Source: Mycobacterium colombiense | GTDB taxonomy: Bacteria; Actinomycetota; Actinomycetes; Mycobacteriales; Mycobacteriaceae | Length of the DNA: 64,000 bases | Direction of reading: 5' to 3' | Assembly: GCF_001672755.1 (NCBI RefSeq) | Contig: NZ_LZKI01000006.1 | Span: 1 to 64,000 of the forward strand | In this document: in pieces, positions 20,071 to 29,184 of the stretch | Numbering within the stretch: the stretch's first letter is position 1 | Layout of the letters: each line of letters opens with the position of its first letter | Notes under the pieces: generated by a model | Database searches by the model: none | What the model was told of the DNA's origin: nothing | Seen by the model: the letters and a program-made list of their open reading frames with translations, nothing else | Translations under genes and position numbers: made by a program

Positions 20071-21534
20071 CTAGGGCGGCCCGAAGAGGTCGGCCAGGGT
20101 GCCGTGAAGTTCGGGATCCGCCAGGATGACGACCTCGTCGCCGGTCTGAAGTTCGGTGTCGCCCCGCACCGGAACCAGGCCGGTGGCCCGGACCACGATG
20201 CTCACCCAGATGTCGCCGACACGATCACCGAGACCCTCGACCGTGCACCCCTGCGCCTCAGACCCGGAGGCAACGCTGAAGCGGTGGACACCCTCCGGTT
20301 CGTCCGCGAGCCGGACACCGATCTGCCACGGCTGGGTCTCGACCGTGCGCATGGGCAGACGCAACAGCCGAGCGACACCCGGCACGGAACCGCCTTGCAC
20401 CAGTACCGAAAAAATGACGACGACGACGACGATGCCGTAGAGGCGTTCCGCGTCGGCGACGTGCGCGGCCCGCAGGAATTCGCCCAGCAGAATCGGCACC
20501 GCGCCCTTGAGCCCGGCAAAGAGGACGAAGATGCGTTCGTTTCGCTCGAGCCGGACGCGAAACAGGCTGGACCCCACCGCCAACGGTCGGATCACCACCG
20601 TCAAGGCCACACCGAGGACCAGCCCCGGGATCCAAACATCGGGATGGGCAAGCACATTGAGGTCGACGGTCAAACCCAGAACGACAAACGCGACGATTTC
20701 AGCCAGTCCGGCCAGGGCAGCGTGGAAACGCTTGATCTCCGGCTTGTAGGGCGCGCGGGCGTCGCCGATCACGATGCCGGCGACGAACACCGCGAGGAAT
20801 CCCGAGCCGTGCGCCAGGGTGGCGATGCCGTACAACATCAGGCAGGATGCCAGCGTTCGCAGCGGGTACAGACCTTCGCTCGGCAATGCCACCCGGCGCA
20901 TGAACGCGAGCAGGGCACGGCCGCCAACCACCCCGACCGCCAGGCCGATCGCCATTTGCAGAGCGAATTTAGCTCCCACGCCGGCGAATCCGGCCGCGCT
21001 GAGACCACCGGCGGCGATCAGGCTCGACATCAAGGAGATGCCGACCGGATCGTTGGCACCGGACTCGCCCTCCAGGATCGTGCCGATGCGCCCCCTGATC
21101 TCGCGTTTGCCCAACACAGAGAAGACCACGGCGGGATCGGTAGGAGCCACGGCTGTGGCCACGAGTACCGCCGGGAACCAGCCGATTCCGCAGACGTAGT
21201 GCACGATCAGTGCCGCCCCACCGGCGGTGAGCGCGGTTCCCAGCACGCCCACCGACAGGATCGGGACGGCCGCCGCGCGAAAGCGCGCCGGCCCGATATG
21301 CATGCCGCCGTCGAACAACACCAACACCAGCGCGATGGTGATGACCCGCTCCACGGTCCGCTCGGACGGTGGTTGTACCGCGGGCAGCGCGCGCACCGCC
21401 ACGGCGGCTCCGACGAGCACCAGCAGGGCCACCGGGATCTTCACCCGCTCGGTGAGGCGGTTCGCCAGCACCGCGACCAAACCGACTGCGCTGGATAACA
21501 AGACGACCAGCGCGTAACGAATTGTTTCGCTCAC
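20071..21534 (-). CDS. Cation/proton antiporter (CPA1 type) with RCK_C domain
   Basis: A 487-residue protein with about twelve hydrophobic segments, of the NhaP/CvrA type. Core motifs are LFDGGMHI in an early helix and ATAVAPTDPAVVFSVLGKREI plus GESGANDPVGI, the ion-binding aspartates of CPA1 exchangers. The last 85 residues form a TrkA_C/RCK_C ligand domain (TGLVPVRGDTELQTGDEVVI), so activity is likely gated by a small molecule or nucleotide. It probably exchanges K+ or Na+ for H+. GTG at 21534 starts the first membrane helix; a longer frame to 21675 adds a basic extension and is doubtful. From memory this gene is not present here in M. tuberculosis, which has arsenic and ABC transporter genes instead. 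Confidence 0.85.
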   Translation of the reverse strand: MSETIRYALVVLLSSAVGLVAVLANRLTERVKIPVALLVLVGAAVAVRALPAVQPPSERTVERVITIALVLVLFDGGMHIGPARFRAAAVPILSVGVLGTALTAGGAALIVHYVCGIGWFPAVLVATAVAPTDPAVVFSVLGKREIRGRIGTILEGESGANDPVGISLMSSLIAAGGLSAAGFAGVGAKFALQMAIGLAVGVVGGRALLAFMRRVALPSEGLYPLRTLASCLMLYGIATLAHGSGFLAVFVAGIVIGDARAPYKPEIKRFHAALAGLAEIVAFVVLGLTVDLNVLAHPDVWIPGLVLGVALTVVIRPLAVGSSLFRVRLERNERIFVLFAGLKGAVPILLGEFLRAAHVADAERLYGIVVVVVIFSVLVQGGSVPGVARLLRLPMRTVETQPWQIGVRLADEPEGVHRFSVASGSEAQGCTVEGLGDRVGDIWVSIVVRATGLVPVRGDTELQTGDEVVILADPELHGTLADLFGPP

Positions 21535-21780
21535 AACGGCCGCAATCGCGTGCGGCTGAGCCCATATCGTGCATCCGACCGGCACGACCCGACGGTCGCG
21601 GCGCGATCTCTGGTGGTAGACACCCAAGCCTTTCGGTTGGTCGACAAAGACATCGCCGACCAGACTTCCCGGCACACCGCAACGGAGTTTAGCCGCTCCC
21701 GGGAAGAATCTCCCGTAGAGGCATGGCGGCGACGGGTCTAGCGTCGGCGCTCACCTCATCGTGGACTCCCGACCTCTCTT

Positions 21781-23007
21781 TCACTTGCGGGTCAGCAGCG
21801 CGACGCATTCGGTGTGATGCGTCAGCGGGAAGGCGTCGAAGACTTTGATCTGCTCCACGGTGTATCCGTGCCCGAGGTAGATGCCGATGTCGCGGGCGAA
21901 AGATGCCGCCTCACAACCGATGTGCACCACCCGCGGAATGCCGGCGGCGGCCAGCAGATCGATGACCTCGCGCCCGGCCCCCGCCCGCGGCGGATCCAGC
22001 ACCGCGACGTCGGCGCGCCCGCGCTGCGCCACCAGCGCGCGCCGCACCGAGTCGGTGACGATGTGCACCTGCGTCAGATCGGCCAAGGCGACCCGGGCGG
22101 CCCGGGTCGACGCGCGCGACGTATCGACACTGAGCACCCGCCCGGACGGGCCCACGGCATCACCGAGCACCGCGGCGAAAACCCCTGCGCCGCCGTACAA
22201 ATCCCACGCACGCATGCCGGTGCCCAGCTGCGCCCAGTCGGCGACCAGCTCGCTGTACACCCCCGCCGCGTCGCGGTGCGCCTGCCAGAAGGCGGTTACC
22301 GGCACCTGCCAGCTGCGCCCGGCCACTCGCTGCACCGCCTCGTAGCGACCCTCCACCACCTTGGTCGCGGTCTGCCTGCCCTGCCGCAGCGTGCGCACCA
22401 CGTGGCGCGCGCCGTCGTCGTCGACGGCCACGTGCAGCTGGGCGGCCGGCGGCCACTCGAGGTCGGCGATCCCGTCGAGCATCCCCGCCGGCAGCTGCGC
22501 ACAACGCAGGTCGGTCACCAATTCGTCGCTGTGGTACCGGTGAAAGCCCGGGCGACGGTCGGGGCCCACGTCGAGACGAACGCGGGTGCGCCACCCGGTC
22601 GGCGCGGAATCCGCCAACGGCTCGGCCTCGCCGCTCCACGCATGCCCGCCGAGGCGCTCGAGCTGGTTGGCCACCACCTCGGCCTTCAGCGTGCGGGTCA
22701 CCTCGGGGTCGGCGAACGCCAGGTCGCAACAACCGGCGCCGTCCACCCCGGCGATTGGGCACAGCGACGCGATACGGCCGGCCGCCGCATCGATGACCTC
22801 GATAACCTCTGCGTGCCAATAGGATCCGCGATCCGCGGTGACCCGGACACGCACCCGCTCACCGGGCAACGCATACCGGACGAACACCACACGGCCTTCG
22901 TGGTGCGCGACGCAGCTGCCGCCGTTGGCCGGGGCGCCGGTGGTCAGGGTCAGCTCCCCCACGGCGGGTGGGGTCGCGCGCGGCGCACGGGTCGATTCGC
23001 GGGTCAA
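21781..23007 (-). CDS. TrmA/RumA-type RNA uridine-C5 methyltransferase
   Basis: A 408-residue class I SAM-dependent RNA methyltransferase (Rv2689c). An N-terminal TRAM domain (about residues 15-75) precedes SLCPIAGVDGAGCCDLAF, whose cysteines resemble the iron-sulfur site of RlmD. Motif I is WDLYGGAGVFAAVLGDAVG and motif IV is VAVLDPPRAGAGREV. The catalytic cysteine is in HIGCEAASFARDI. The target base in rRNA or tRNA is not known. The start is TTG at 23007; it overlaps the stop of the upstream transporter gene by 4 bp (TTGA), so translation is coupled. Confidence 0.88.
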   Translation of the reverse strand: MTRESTRAPRATPPAVGELTLTTGAPANGGSCVAHHEGRVVFVRYALPGERVRVRVTADRGSYWHAEVIEVIDAAAGRIASLCPIAGVDGAGCCDLAFADPEVTRTLKAEVVANQLERLGGHAWSGEAEPLADSAPTGWRTRVRLDVGPDRRPGFHRYHSDELVTDLRCAQLPAGMLDGIADLEWPPAAQLHVAVDDDGARHVVRTLRQGRQTATKVVEGRYEAVQRVAGRSWQVPVTAFWQAHRDAAGVYSELVADWAQLGTGMRAWDLYGGAGVFAAVLGDAVGPSGRVLSVDTSRASTRAARVALADLTQVHIVTDSVRRALVAQRGRADVAVLDPPRAGAGREVIDLLAAAGIPRVVHIGCEAASFARDIGIYLGHGYTVEQIKVFDAFPLTHHTECVALLTRK

Positions 23008-24998
23008 TCGAAGATTCCCCGACGAGCGTCACCCGGCGCCACATGCGGCTGCAGGGTCTTGCGCCGTTCCGACGAACTCAGCTGCCACGGAACCGAAGTC
23101 ACCATGACGCCCGGCATGAACAGCAGGCGGCCCTTGAGCCGAAGAGCACTCTGGTTGTGCAGCACCTGCTCCCACCAGTGGCCCACCACGTACTCCGGAA
23201 TGAACACCGTCACCACGGTGCGCGGCGACTCCTCCCTGGCCCGTTTGACGTATTCCAGGACGGGACGGGTGACTTCACGATACGGCGAGGCAATGACCTT
23301 GAGCGGGACGCTGATATCGCTTTCTTCCCACTTGCGCACCAGCTCGCGGGTTTCCGCGTCGTCGACGCTGACCGTCACGGCCTCGAGAACGTCGGGCCGC
23401 GTGGCCCTGGCGTAGGCCAGCGCGCGCAACGTCGGCAAGTGCAGCTTCGACACCAGCACCACCGCGTGATTGCGGCTGGGCAGGACCACGTCGTCTTGGG
23501 CAGCGGCCTGCTCTGCCAGTTCGCGGTTCACGGTGTTGTAGTGCCGGTGAATCATTTTCATGATTCCGAACAACAGGCTCATCGCGAACAGCGCGATCCA
23601 CGCCCCGGACGCGAACTTGGTCACCAGGACCACCAGCAACACCGTGCCGGTGGACAGCAATCCGACCGTGTTGACCACTCGCGAGCGCATCATCTTGCGC
23701 CGCGCCCGCGGATCGGTTTCGGTGCGCAGCAACCGGGTCCAGTGCCGCACCATGCCGATCTGGCTCAGGGTGAACGAAATGAACACGCCGACGATGTAGA
23801 GCTGAATCAGGGCGGTGACCTCGCCGCGGAACGCGATGATCGCCAGCAGCGCCGCGCCCGACAGGAACAGGATGCCGTTGGAGAACGCCAATCGGTCTCC
23901 GCGGGTGTGCAATTGGCGCGGCAGATAGCTGTGCTGCGCCAGGATCGAGCCGAGCACCGGGAACCCGTTGAAGGCGGTGTTGGCCGCCAGCACCAGAATG
24001 AGGGCGGTCACCGTGGCGATCAGCAGGAACCCGATGTGGAAGCTGCCGAACACCGTTTGCGCCAGCTGGGTGACCAGAGTCTTCTGGTAGTAGCCCTTCG
24101 GCGCCCCGCCCAGTTGCGTCGCGGGATCCTCGACGAGCTGGACCCCGATCTGCTGGGCCAGCACGATGATGCCCATCAGCAGGGTCACCGCGATGCCGCC
24201 CAGCATCAGCAGGGTGGTCGCCGCGTTGCGCGACTTGGGTTTCTGAAACGCCGGCACCCCGTTGCTGATCGCCTCGACACCCGTCAGCGCCGCACACCCC
24301 GACGAGAACGACCGCGCCACCAAGAACGCCAGCGCGAAACCGACGATCTGGCCGTGCGCCGAGTGCATCTGGAATCCGGCGGATTCGGCCCGCAGCGGAT
24401 TGCCCAGCACGAAGATCCGAAACAGACCCCAGCCGATCATCACCAGCACGCCGACGATGAAGGCATAGGTCGGGATGGCGAACGCCAACCCGGACTCGCG
24501 CACCCCACGCAGGTTCAGCGCCATCACCAGCAGGATGGACACCACGCAGAAGAACACCTTGTGCTGGGCCACGATCGGGATCGCCGAGCCGATGTTCGCC
24601 ATCGCCGACGCCGTCGAGACCGCAACGGTCAGAACGTAATCCACCATCAGCGCGCTGGCGACGACGAGCCCGGCGGTGTCACCGAGATTGGTGGTGACCA
24701 CCTCGTAGTCGCCGCCGCCGGACGGGTAGGCGTGCACGTTCTGCCGGTAGCTGGCCACCACCACCAGCATGACCGCGGCCACCGCGAGCCCGATCCACGG
24801 TGTCAGCGCATACGCCGTCACCCCGGCCACCGAGAGCATCAGGAAGACCTCCTCGGGCGCGTAAGCAACCGAGGACAGCGCGTCGGAGGCGAACACCGGC
24901 AAGGCGATCCGCTTGGGCAGCAGCGTGTGACTCAGCCGGTCGCTGCGAAACGGCCGACCGATAAGCAACCGACGGGTGGCGGTTGAAAGTTTGGACAC
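23004..24998 (-). CDS. KimA-like APC-superfamily potassium transporter
   Basis: A 664-residue membrane protein (Rv2690c), often annotated as an amino acid permease. About twelve membrane helices occupy residues 30-480, followed by a universal-stress-like cytoplasmic domain. Several segments read like Bacillus subtilis KimA, the K+/H+ symporter: RRLLIGRPFRSDRLSH, FASDALSSVAYAPEEV, SSGCAALTGVEAISNGVPAF, LAANTAFNGFPVLG and GDRLAFSNGI. GTG at 24998 (MSKLSTATRR...) is the preferred start; TTG at 25007 is possible. It is divergent from the RCK genes ceoB and ceoC. Potassium transport is inferred from resemblance and context. Confidence 0.82.
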   Translation of the reverse strand: MSKLSTATRRLLIGRPFRSDRLSHTLLPKRIALPVFASDALSSVAYAPEEVFLMLSVAGVTAYALTPWIGLAVAAVMLVVVASYRQNVHAYPSGGGDYEVVTTNLGDTAGLVVASALMVDYVLTVAVSTASAMANIGSAIPIVAQHKVFFCVVSILLVMALNLRGVRESGLAFAIPTYAFIVGVLVMIGWGLFRIFVLGNPLRAESAGFQMHSAHGQIVGFALAFLVARSFSSGCAALTGVEAISNGVPAFQKPKSRNAATTLLMLGGIAVTLLMGIIVLAQQIGVQLVEDPATQLGGAPKGYYQKTLVTQLAQTVFGSFHIGFLLIATVTALILVLAANTAFNGFPVLGSILAQHSYLPRQLHTRGDRLAFSNGILFLSGAALLAIIAFRGEVTALIQLYIVGVFISFTLSQIGMVRHWTRLLRTETDPRARRKMMRSRVVNTVGLLSTGTVLLVVLVTKFASGAWIALFAMSLLFGIMKMIHRHYNTVNRELAEQAAAQDDVVLPSRNHAVVLVSKLHLPTLRALAYARATRPDVLEAVTVSVDDAETRELVRKWEESDISVPLKVIASPYREVTRPVLEYVKRAREESPRTVVTVFIPEYVVGHWWEQVLHNQSALRLKGRLLFMPGVMVTSVPWQLSSSERRKTLQPHVAPGDARRGIFD

Positions 24999-25124
24999 GA
25001 GAGCCAAGAGTAAGCCCAGACAGGTTTGGCGGTAGCGTTCGTAGGAGAATGTTCGCCGACCGAAACGGCTGGCCGACGTGGGTTGCCGGAGAAGGGCGCA
25101 GGACGCGGTCGAGAGGACCTCAAG

Positions 25125-25790
25125 TTGCGAGTAGTGGTGATGGGCTGCGGCCGGGTCGGTTCTTCGGTCGCTGACGGGCTCTCCCGCATCGGTCACGACG
25201 TCGCGGTCATCGACCGTGACAGCACCGCGTTCAACCGGCTCAGCCCCGAATACGCCGGCGAACGGGTGCTGGGGCAGGGATTCGACCGAGATGTGCTGCT
25301 GAGGGCCCGCATCGAGGAAGCGGACGCGTTCGCCGCGGTGTCCTCCGGCGACAACTCCAACATCATCTCGGCCCGGCTGGCCCGGGAGACGTTCGGCGTC
25401 AAGCGGGTGGTGGCCCGCATCTACGACGCCAAACGCGCCGAGGTCTACGAGCGGCTGGGCATTCCCACCATCGCGACCGTGCCCTGGACCACCGACCGCC
25501 TGCTCAACGCGCTGCTGCGCGAGACCGAGACGGCCAAGTGGCGCGATCCGACCGGCACCGTCGCCGTGTCCGAGGTCGTCCTGCACGAGGATTGGATCGG
25601 CCATCGGGTCACCGACCTCGAGCAGGCCACCGGCGCCCGGGTGGCATTCCTCATCCGTTTCGGGGCCGGCGTGTTGCCGGAGCCCAAATCGGTTATCCAG
25701 GCAGGCGACCAGGTGTACGTCGCCGCGATCTCCGGCCGCGCCGCAGAGGCGGTGGCCATCGCCGCCCTACCACCCAGTGAAGACCTGTGA
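25125..25790 (+). CDS. ceoB: RCK/TrkA-type potassium regulator CeoB
   Basis: A 221-residue protein (Rv2691) with an RCK_N domain (VVVMGCGRVGSSVADGLSRI, a GxGxxG NAD-binding fold; acidic IDRD at the end of strand 2) and an RCK_C domain in the last 80 residues. Such subunits gate K+ channels and transporters in response to NAD(H), ATP or c-di-AMP. The start is TTG at 25125 after AGGACC; no ATG fits the N-terminal strand. CeoB and CeoC are the Trk-like proteins of M. tuberculosis, affecting K+ homeostasis and acid adaptation. The ceoC gene follows after 28 bp. Confidence 0.9.
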   Translation: MRVVVMGCGRVGSSVADGLSRIGHDVAVIDRDSTAFNRLSPEYAGERVLGQGFDRDVLLRARIEEADAFAAVSSGDNSNIISARLARETFGVKRVVARIYDAKRAEVYERLGIPTIATVPWTTDRLLNALLRETETAKWRDPTGTVAVSEVVLHEDWIGHRVTDLEQATGARVAFLIRFGAGVLPEPKSVIQAGDQVYVAAISGRAAEAVAIAALPPSEDL

Positions 25791-25818
25791 TGAATTCGAG
25801 CATTGAGGAGCGGCGCAG

Positions 25819-26496
25819 ATGAAGGTAGCTGTAGCCGGCGCCGGCGCGGTCGGCCGCTCGGTCACCCGCGAACTCATCGGCAACGGCCACGATGTGACGC
25901 TGATCGAACGTAATCCCGATCACGTCGACGTCGACGCGATCCCGGCCGCGCACTGGCGGCTGGGCGACGCCTGCGAACTGAGCCTGCTGGAGTCGGTGCA
26001 CCTGCACGAATTCGACGTGGTGGTGGCGGCGACCGGCGATGACAAGGCCAACGTCGTGCTAAGTCTTTTGGCCAAAACCGAATTCGCGGTGCCGCGGGTG
26101 GTGGCGCGGGTCAACGATCCCCGCAACGAATGGCTGTTCACCGACGCCTGGGGGGTCGACGTGGCGGTGTCGACGCCGCGCATGCTGGCGTCGCTGATCG
26201 AAGAGGCCGTCGCCGTCGGCGATCTGGTACGGCTGATGGAATTCCGCAAGGGGCAGGCCAACCTGGTCGAGATCACGCTGCCCGACGACACGCCGTGGGG
26301 CGGCAAGCCGGTGCGCAAACTGCAACTGCCGCGGAACACCTCGCTGGTGACGATCCTGCGTGGCCCGCGGGTGATCGTGCCCGAGGAGGACGAGCCGCTG
26401 GAGGGCGGTGACGAGTTGCTGTTCGTCGCGGTCGCCGAGGCGGAAGAGGACCTGCAGAAGCTGCTGTTGGGCAGCCACAATCCGGCCGGCGGCTGA
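25819..26496 (+). CDS. ceoC: RCK/TrkA-type potassium regulator CeoC
   Basis: A 225-residue second RCK protein (Rv2692), paralogous to CeoB. The NAD fold begins VAVAGAGAVGRSVTREL with LIERNPDHVDVD as the acidic end of strand 2, and the RCK_C domain covers about residues 140-220. The ATG at 25819 has a good GGAGCGGCG site. It sits in an operon with ceoB, divergent from the KimA-like transporter. The two proteins probably form one ring assembly, as the two halves of TrkA do. Its stop is immediately followed by the stop of the convergent DUF3159 gene. Confidence 0.9.
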   Translation: MKVAVAGAGAVGRSVTRELIGNGHDVTLIERNPDHVDVDAIPAAHWRLGDACELSLLESVHLHEFDVVVAATGDDKANVVLSLLAKTEFAVPRVVARVNDPRNEWLFTDAWGVDVAVSTPRMLASLIEEAVAVGDLVRLMEFRKGQANLVEITLPDDTPWGGKPVRKLQLPRNTSLVTILRGPRVIVPEEDEPLEGGDELLFVAVAEAEEDLQKLLLGSHNPAGG

Positions 26497-27207
26497 TCAG
26501 TCGGTGACGGCGCCGGGTTCCACGTCCACCGCGGGGCCATCGGCGGCGATGGCCCGTTGCGCCGACTTGATCGCCGCATAGGTGGCCAACGCGGCCAGCA
26601 CGGTCAGCGGCCAGCCCATCGCGATCCGCGCCACCGCCAGCCATCCGGTCCGGTCGGCGTCATAGAGCAGTCCCTGAACCACGAACCGCGCGGCGAACAC
26701 CAGCACCCAACCCACCGAGGCGATGTCGAACGCATAGACGGCCCGGGGCACGCTGCGCCAGCCGTCGCCACGCCCGGTTGCCCAGCTCCACCCGTAGCCG
26801 ACCAGGGGACGGCGGATCAGCACCGACGCCGCGACCACCACGGCCCACACCAGCGACATCCAGATGCCCAGCAGGAAATAGCCCTTGGACTCCCCCAGCA
26901 CGTAGGCGATCAGCGCGCACAGCGCGACGCCGAAGAACCCGGAGAACGCGGGCTGTGGGGATTCGCGGCGAATCAGCCGCCACACCAGGATCAACGCGGC
27001 CACCGTCAGCGCAGCCACGATCGCGGGAATCAGTCCCGACACACTCGAGGCGACGACGAAGACCACCACCGGCAGCGACGAGTAGATGACACCACTCACC
27101 CCGCCTGCCTGTGCCAGCAGACGTTCCGGGTTGATGCGGTTAGAGGTCATTTGTTTTGATGCGCCCGACTCCCGCGGGGTTGCCCCCAGATCTTGGGGGT
27201 CGGTCAC
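26497..27207 (-). CDS. DUF3159 membrane protein
   Basis: Encodes an actinobacterial DUF3159 protein (Rv2693c) of unknown function with about five or six hydrophobic segments between residues 45 and 225. The conserved core begins NPERLLAQAGGVSGVIYSSL. The start is uncertain. GTG at 27207 overlaps the stop of the OB-fold gene by 4 bp (GTGA) and gives 236 residues; ATG at 27150 gives 217. Neither has a clear Shine-Dalgarno site, so coupling favours the GTG. It forms an operon with the OB-fold gene. Confidence 0.8.
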   Translation of the reverse strand: MTDPQDLGATPRESGASKQMTSNRINPERLLAQAGGVSGVIYSSLPVVVFVVASSVSGLIPAIVAALTVAALILVWRLIRRESPQPAFSGFFGVALCALIAYVLGESKGYFLLGIWMSLVWAVVVAASVLIRRPLVGYGWSWATGRGDGWRSVPRAVYAFDIASVGWVLVFAARFVVQGLLYDADRTGWLAVARIAMGWPLTVLAALATYAAIKSAQRAIAADGPAVDVEPGAVTD

Positions 27208-27572
27208 CGCTGAATTTCGTAGTGCGGGTTGTAGATCGCCTTGGTTCCGTTCTCCAGCTTGCCGAGGCGCCCACGCACTCGCAGGGTGCGGCCCGAGTCG
27301 ATGCCGGGGATGCGGCGCTGTCCCAGCCAGACGAGCGTGACGGTGTCGCTGCCGTCGAACAGTTCGGCGCGTACTCCGCCGGCGCAGGCTCTGCCGTTGC
27401 ACTCGACGCTACGGAGCGTGCCCACCATCGTGACCTCTTGGCCACGCTCGCAGTCGATCGCGCGTTGCGCGCCCGTGCTTGCGACCTCGTCGGAAAGTTC
27501 GTCCGAGTCGAGCTGCTCCGGATCCTCCGTCAACCGACGGGTGAGGCGGCGCAGATATCCTTGGGCCCCCAT
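27204..27572 (-). CDS. OB-fold nucleic-acid-binding protein
   Basis: A 122-residue protein (Rv2694c) with a C-terminal OB-fold (about residues 48-120) seen in EVTMVGTLRSVECNGRAC and RRIPGIDSGRTLRVRGRLG. Such folds bind single-stranded DNA or RNA; the target is unknown. The N-terminal 45 residues are charged and helical (MGAQGYLRRLTRRLTEDPEQ). The ATG at 27572 matches the tuberculosis length of 122 as I recall it; the frame is open to 27665 but the extra residues look non-coding. The next gene downstream is the DUF3159 membrane protein, overlapping by 4 bp. Confidence 0.85.
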   Translation of the reverse strand: MGAQGYLRRLTRRLTEDPEQLDSDELSDEVASTGAQRAIDCERGQEVTMVGTLRSVECNGRACAGGVRAELFDGSDTVTLVWLGQRRIPGIDSGRTLRVRGRLGKLENGTKAIYNPHYEIQR

Positions 27573-27709
27573 GGCCACTCCTGACAATGCTGATAAGCCT
27601 CGATGCTTCCATTTATGCCAACGGACACCGTAGACCTCTTGGTTCCCCAGCGCCAACCGACTCAAACGTCGTGTTGGAGGGCGGGTGAACGGCGGGGCAC
27701 TATCGAGAG

Positions 27710-28408
27710 GTGGTGGTCGATCTGCGCGGTGTCACGACGGTGTTGTTGCCCGGAACCGGCTCCGACGACGACTACGTTCACCGGGCATTTTCCGGCCCCT
27801 TGTCCGAGCTCGGCGCGCGGCTGGTGACCCCGCCGCCGCGGCCCGACCGGTTGATCGAGGGCTACCTTGCGGCGCTGGATGACGCGGGCCACCAGGGACC
27901 GGTCGTTGTGGGCGGGGTCTCGATCGGGGCCGCGGTGGCGGCCGCCTGGGCGCTGGCCCATCCGGACCGGACGGTCGCGGTGCTGGCCGCGCTGCCGGCG
28001 TGGGCGGGCGCGCCCGGGGCCGCGCCCGCGGCGCTTGCGGCGCGGTATTCGGCGTCACAGTTGCGCGCCGACGGCCTGGCGGCGACCACGACCCAGATGC
28101 GGGCGTCCAGCCCGCCCTGGCTGGCCGACGAGCTGACCCGGTCGTGGGGCGCCCAATGGCCGCATCTGCCCGTTGCCATGGAGGAGGCGGCCGCTTACGT
28201 CGCGCCGAGCTGCGACGAGCTGGGCGGGCTGGCGGCGCCGCTCGGCGTCGCGTCCGCGGTCGACGATCCGATCCATCCGTTGCAGGCCGGGCTCGACTGG
28301 GTCGCCGCCGCGCCGCGTGCGGCGCTGCGGACGGTGACGCTGGATCAGATCGGCGCGGACCCGGCGGCCCTGGGGGCGGCCTGCCTGGGGGCGCTGGCCG
28401 ACCTGTAG
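27710..28408 (+). CDS. Alpha/beta-hydrolase fold protein
   Basis: A 232-residue hydrolase-fold protein (Rv2695). TTVLLPGTGSDDDYVHRAF marks the first strand and oxyanion region, and VVVGGVSIGAAVAAAWA is the nucleophile elbow with GVSIG (GxSxG). The acid is probably in VASAVDDPIHP; the final His is not obvious, because the C-terminus is short (LGALADL). The substrate is unknown. The start at GTG 27710 directly follows GAGAGG, which leaves little spacing; GTG at 27713 is equally possible. It is divergent from the OB-fold gene and convergent on the DUF3710 gene. Confidence 0.8.
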   Translation: MVVDLRGVTTVLLPGTGSDDDYVHRAFSGPLSELGARLVTPPPRPDRLIEGYLAALDDAGHQGPVVVGGVSIGAAVAAAWALAHPDRTVAVLAALPAWAGAPGAAPAALAARYSASQLRADGLAATTTQMRASSPPWLADELTRSWGAQWPHLPVAMEEAAAYVAPSCDELGGLAAPLGVASAVDDPIHPLQAGLDWVAAAPRAALRTVTLDQIGADPAALGAACLGALADL

Positions 28409-28413
28409 CCGGC

Positions 28414-29184
28414 TCAGCCGCCGGTGGTGGTGCGCAGCTGCTGCATCGCCGACCCGTCGACGCTGCGGCGCGCGGCCGGTTCGTTGGGCGGTGCCTGCTG
28501 CCCCTCGGCCTGTTGGGCGTCGTCCTGCTGCGCAGCCTGTTGCGCGGCGGCGGCCTCGCGCAGCTGCTGTGCCATCGGCTCGGGCAGCTGCACGGTCAGC
28601 GGCGTGCGCACCGGAAGCGGCGTGTCGCCACGCCGAACCACGGTGTCCGCCAAGGCCGCTCGCGCCTCCTGCTCCAGGGCTTCCATCGTCTCGTGTGGGC
28701 CGTTGATGACGCAGCGGATCATCCACCGGTAGCCGTCGACGCCGATGAAGCGCACCACGCCGGTCGCGGTGCCCACCACCTCGCGACCCCACGGCCCGTC
28801 CTTGATGCTGACCTGGGCCGAGTCGTTGCGCAGCGATTCGGCGAGCTCGCCGGCCACTTCGCGCCACAGGCCGCCGGTCTTGGGCGCGGCATAGGCGGCG
28901 ATGGTGAAGCGCCCGTTGGGCGTGACGACCCAGACCGCGCTCGGCACACCGGTTTCGGTCAGCTCGACCTGCAGCTGGCCGGCCTCCGGCATGGGGATCA
29001 GCACCGAGCCCAGGTCGAGCCGCGCCAGCTCCGCGACCGCAGGGTCGTCGAAGTCCTCGATGTCGAACGGGCCCTCGAGCTCCTCGGGGGACGGCTCGTC
29101 GTCGGGGGCCGCGACCTCGTCGGCCGCCGAGGTGTCGGCGCCGGAGGTGTCGTCGTCTTTGGGTGTGCGTTTACCGAATGCCAT
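28414..29184 (-). CDS. DUF3710 protein
   Basis: A 256-residue actinobacterial DUF3710 protein (Rv2696c) of unknown function. The acidic N-terminus (about 1-45) is followed by the conserved domain: LDLGSVLIPMPEAGQLQVEL, AYAAPKTGGLWREVAGEL and GVDGYRWMIRCVINGP. The C-terminal 60 residues are rich in Gln and Ala and probably disordered. The ATG at 29184 shares one base with the dut stop (TGATG), and a GTG one codon earlier would overlap by 4 bp. Either way it is translationally coupled to dut. Confidence 0.88.
   Translation of the reverse strand: MAFGKRTPKDDDTSGADTSAADEVAAPDDEPSPEELEGPFDIEDFDDPAVAELARLDLGSVLIPMPEAGQLQVELTETGVPSAVWVVTPNGRFTIAAYAAPKTGGLWREVAGELAESLRNDSAQVSIKDGPWGREVVGTATGVVRFIGVDGYRWMIRCVINGPHETMEALEQEARAALADTVVRRGDTPLPVRTPLTVQLPEPMAQQLREAAAAQQAAQQDDAQQAEGQQAPPNEPAARRSVDGSAMQQLRTTTGG

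Noticed and set aside
27183..27199. CCCCCA-N5-TGGGGG palindrome as a terminator between the OB-fold and DUF3159 genes
   Set aside because: If the GTG at 27207 is the start it lies inside coding sequence, and there is no other sign of termination between two apparently coupled genes.
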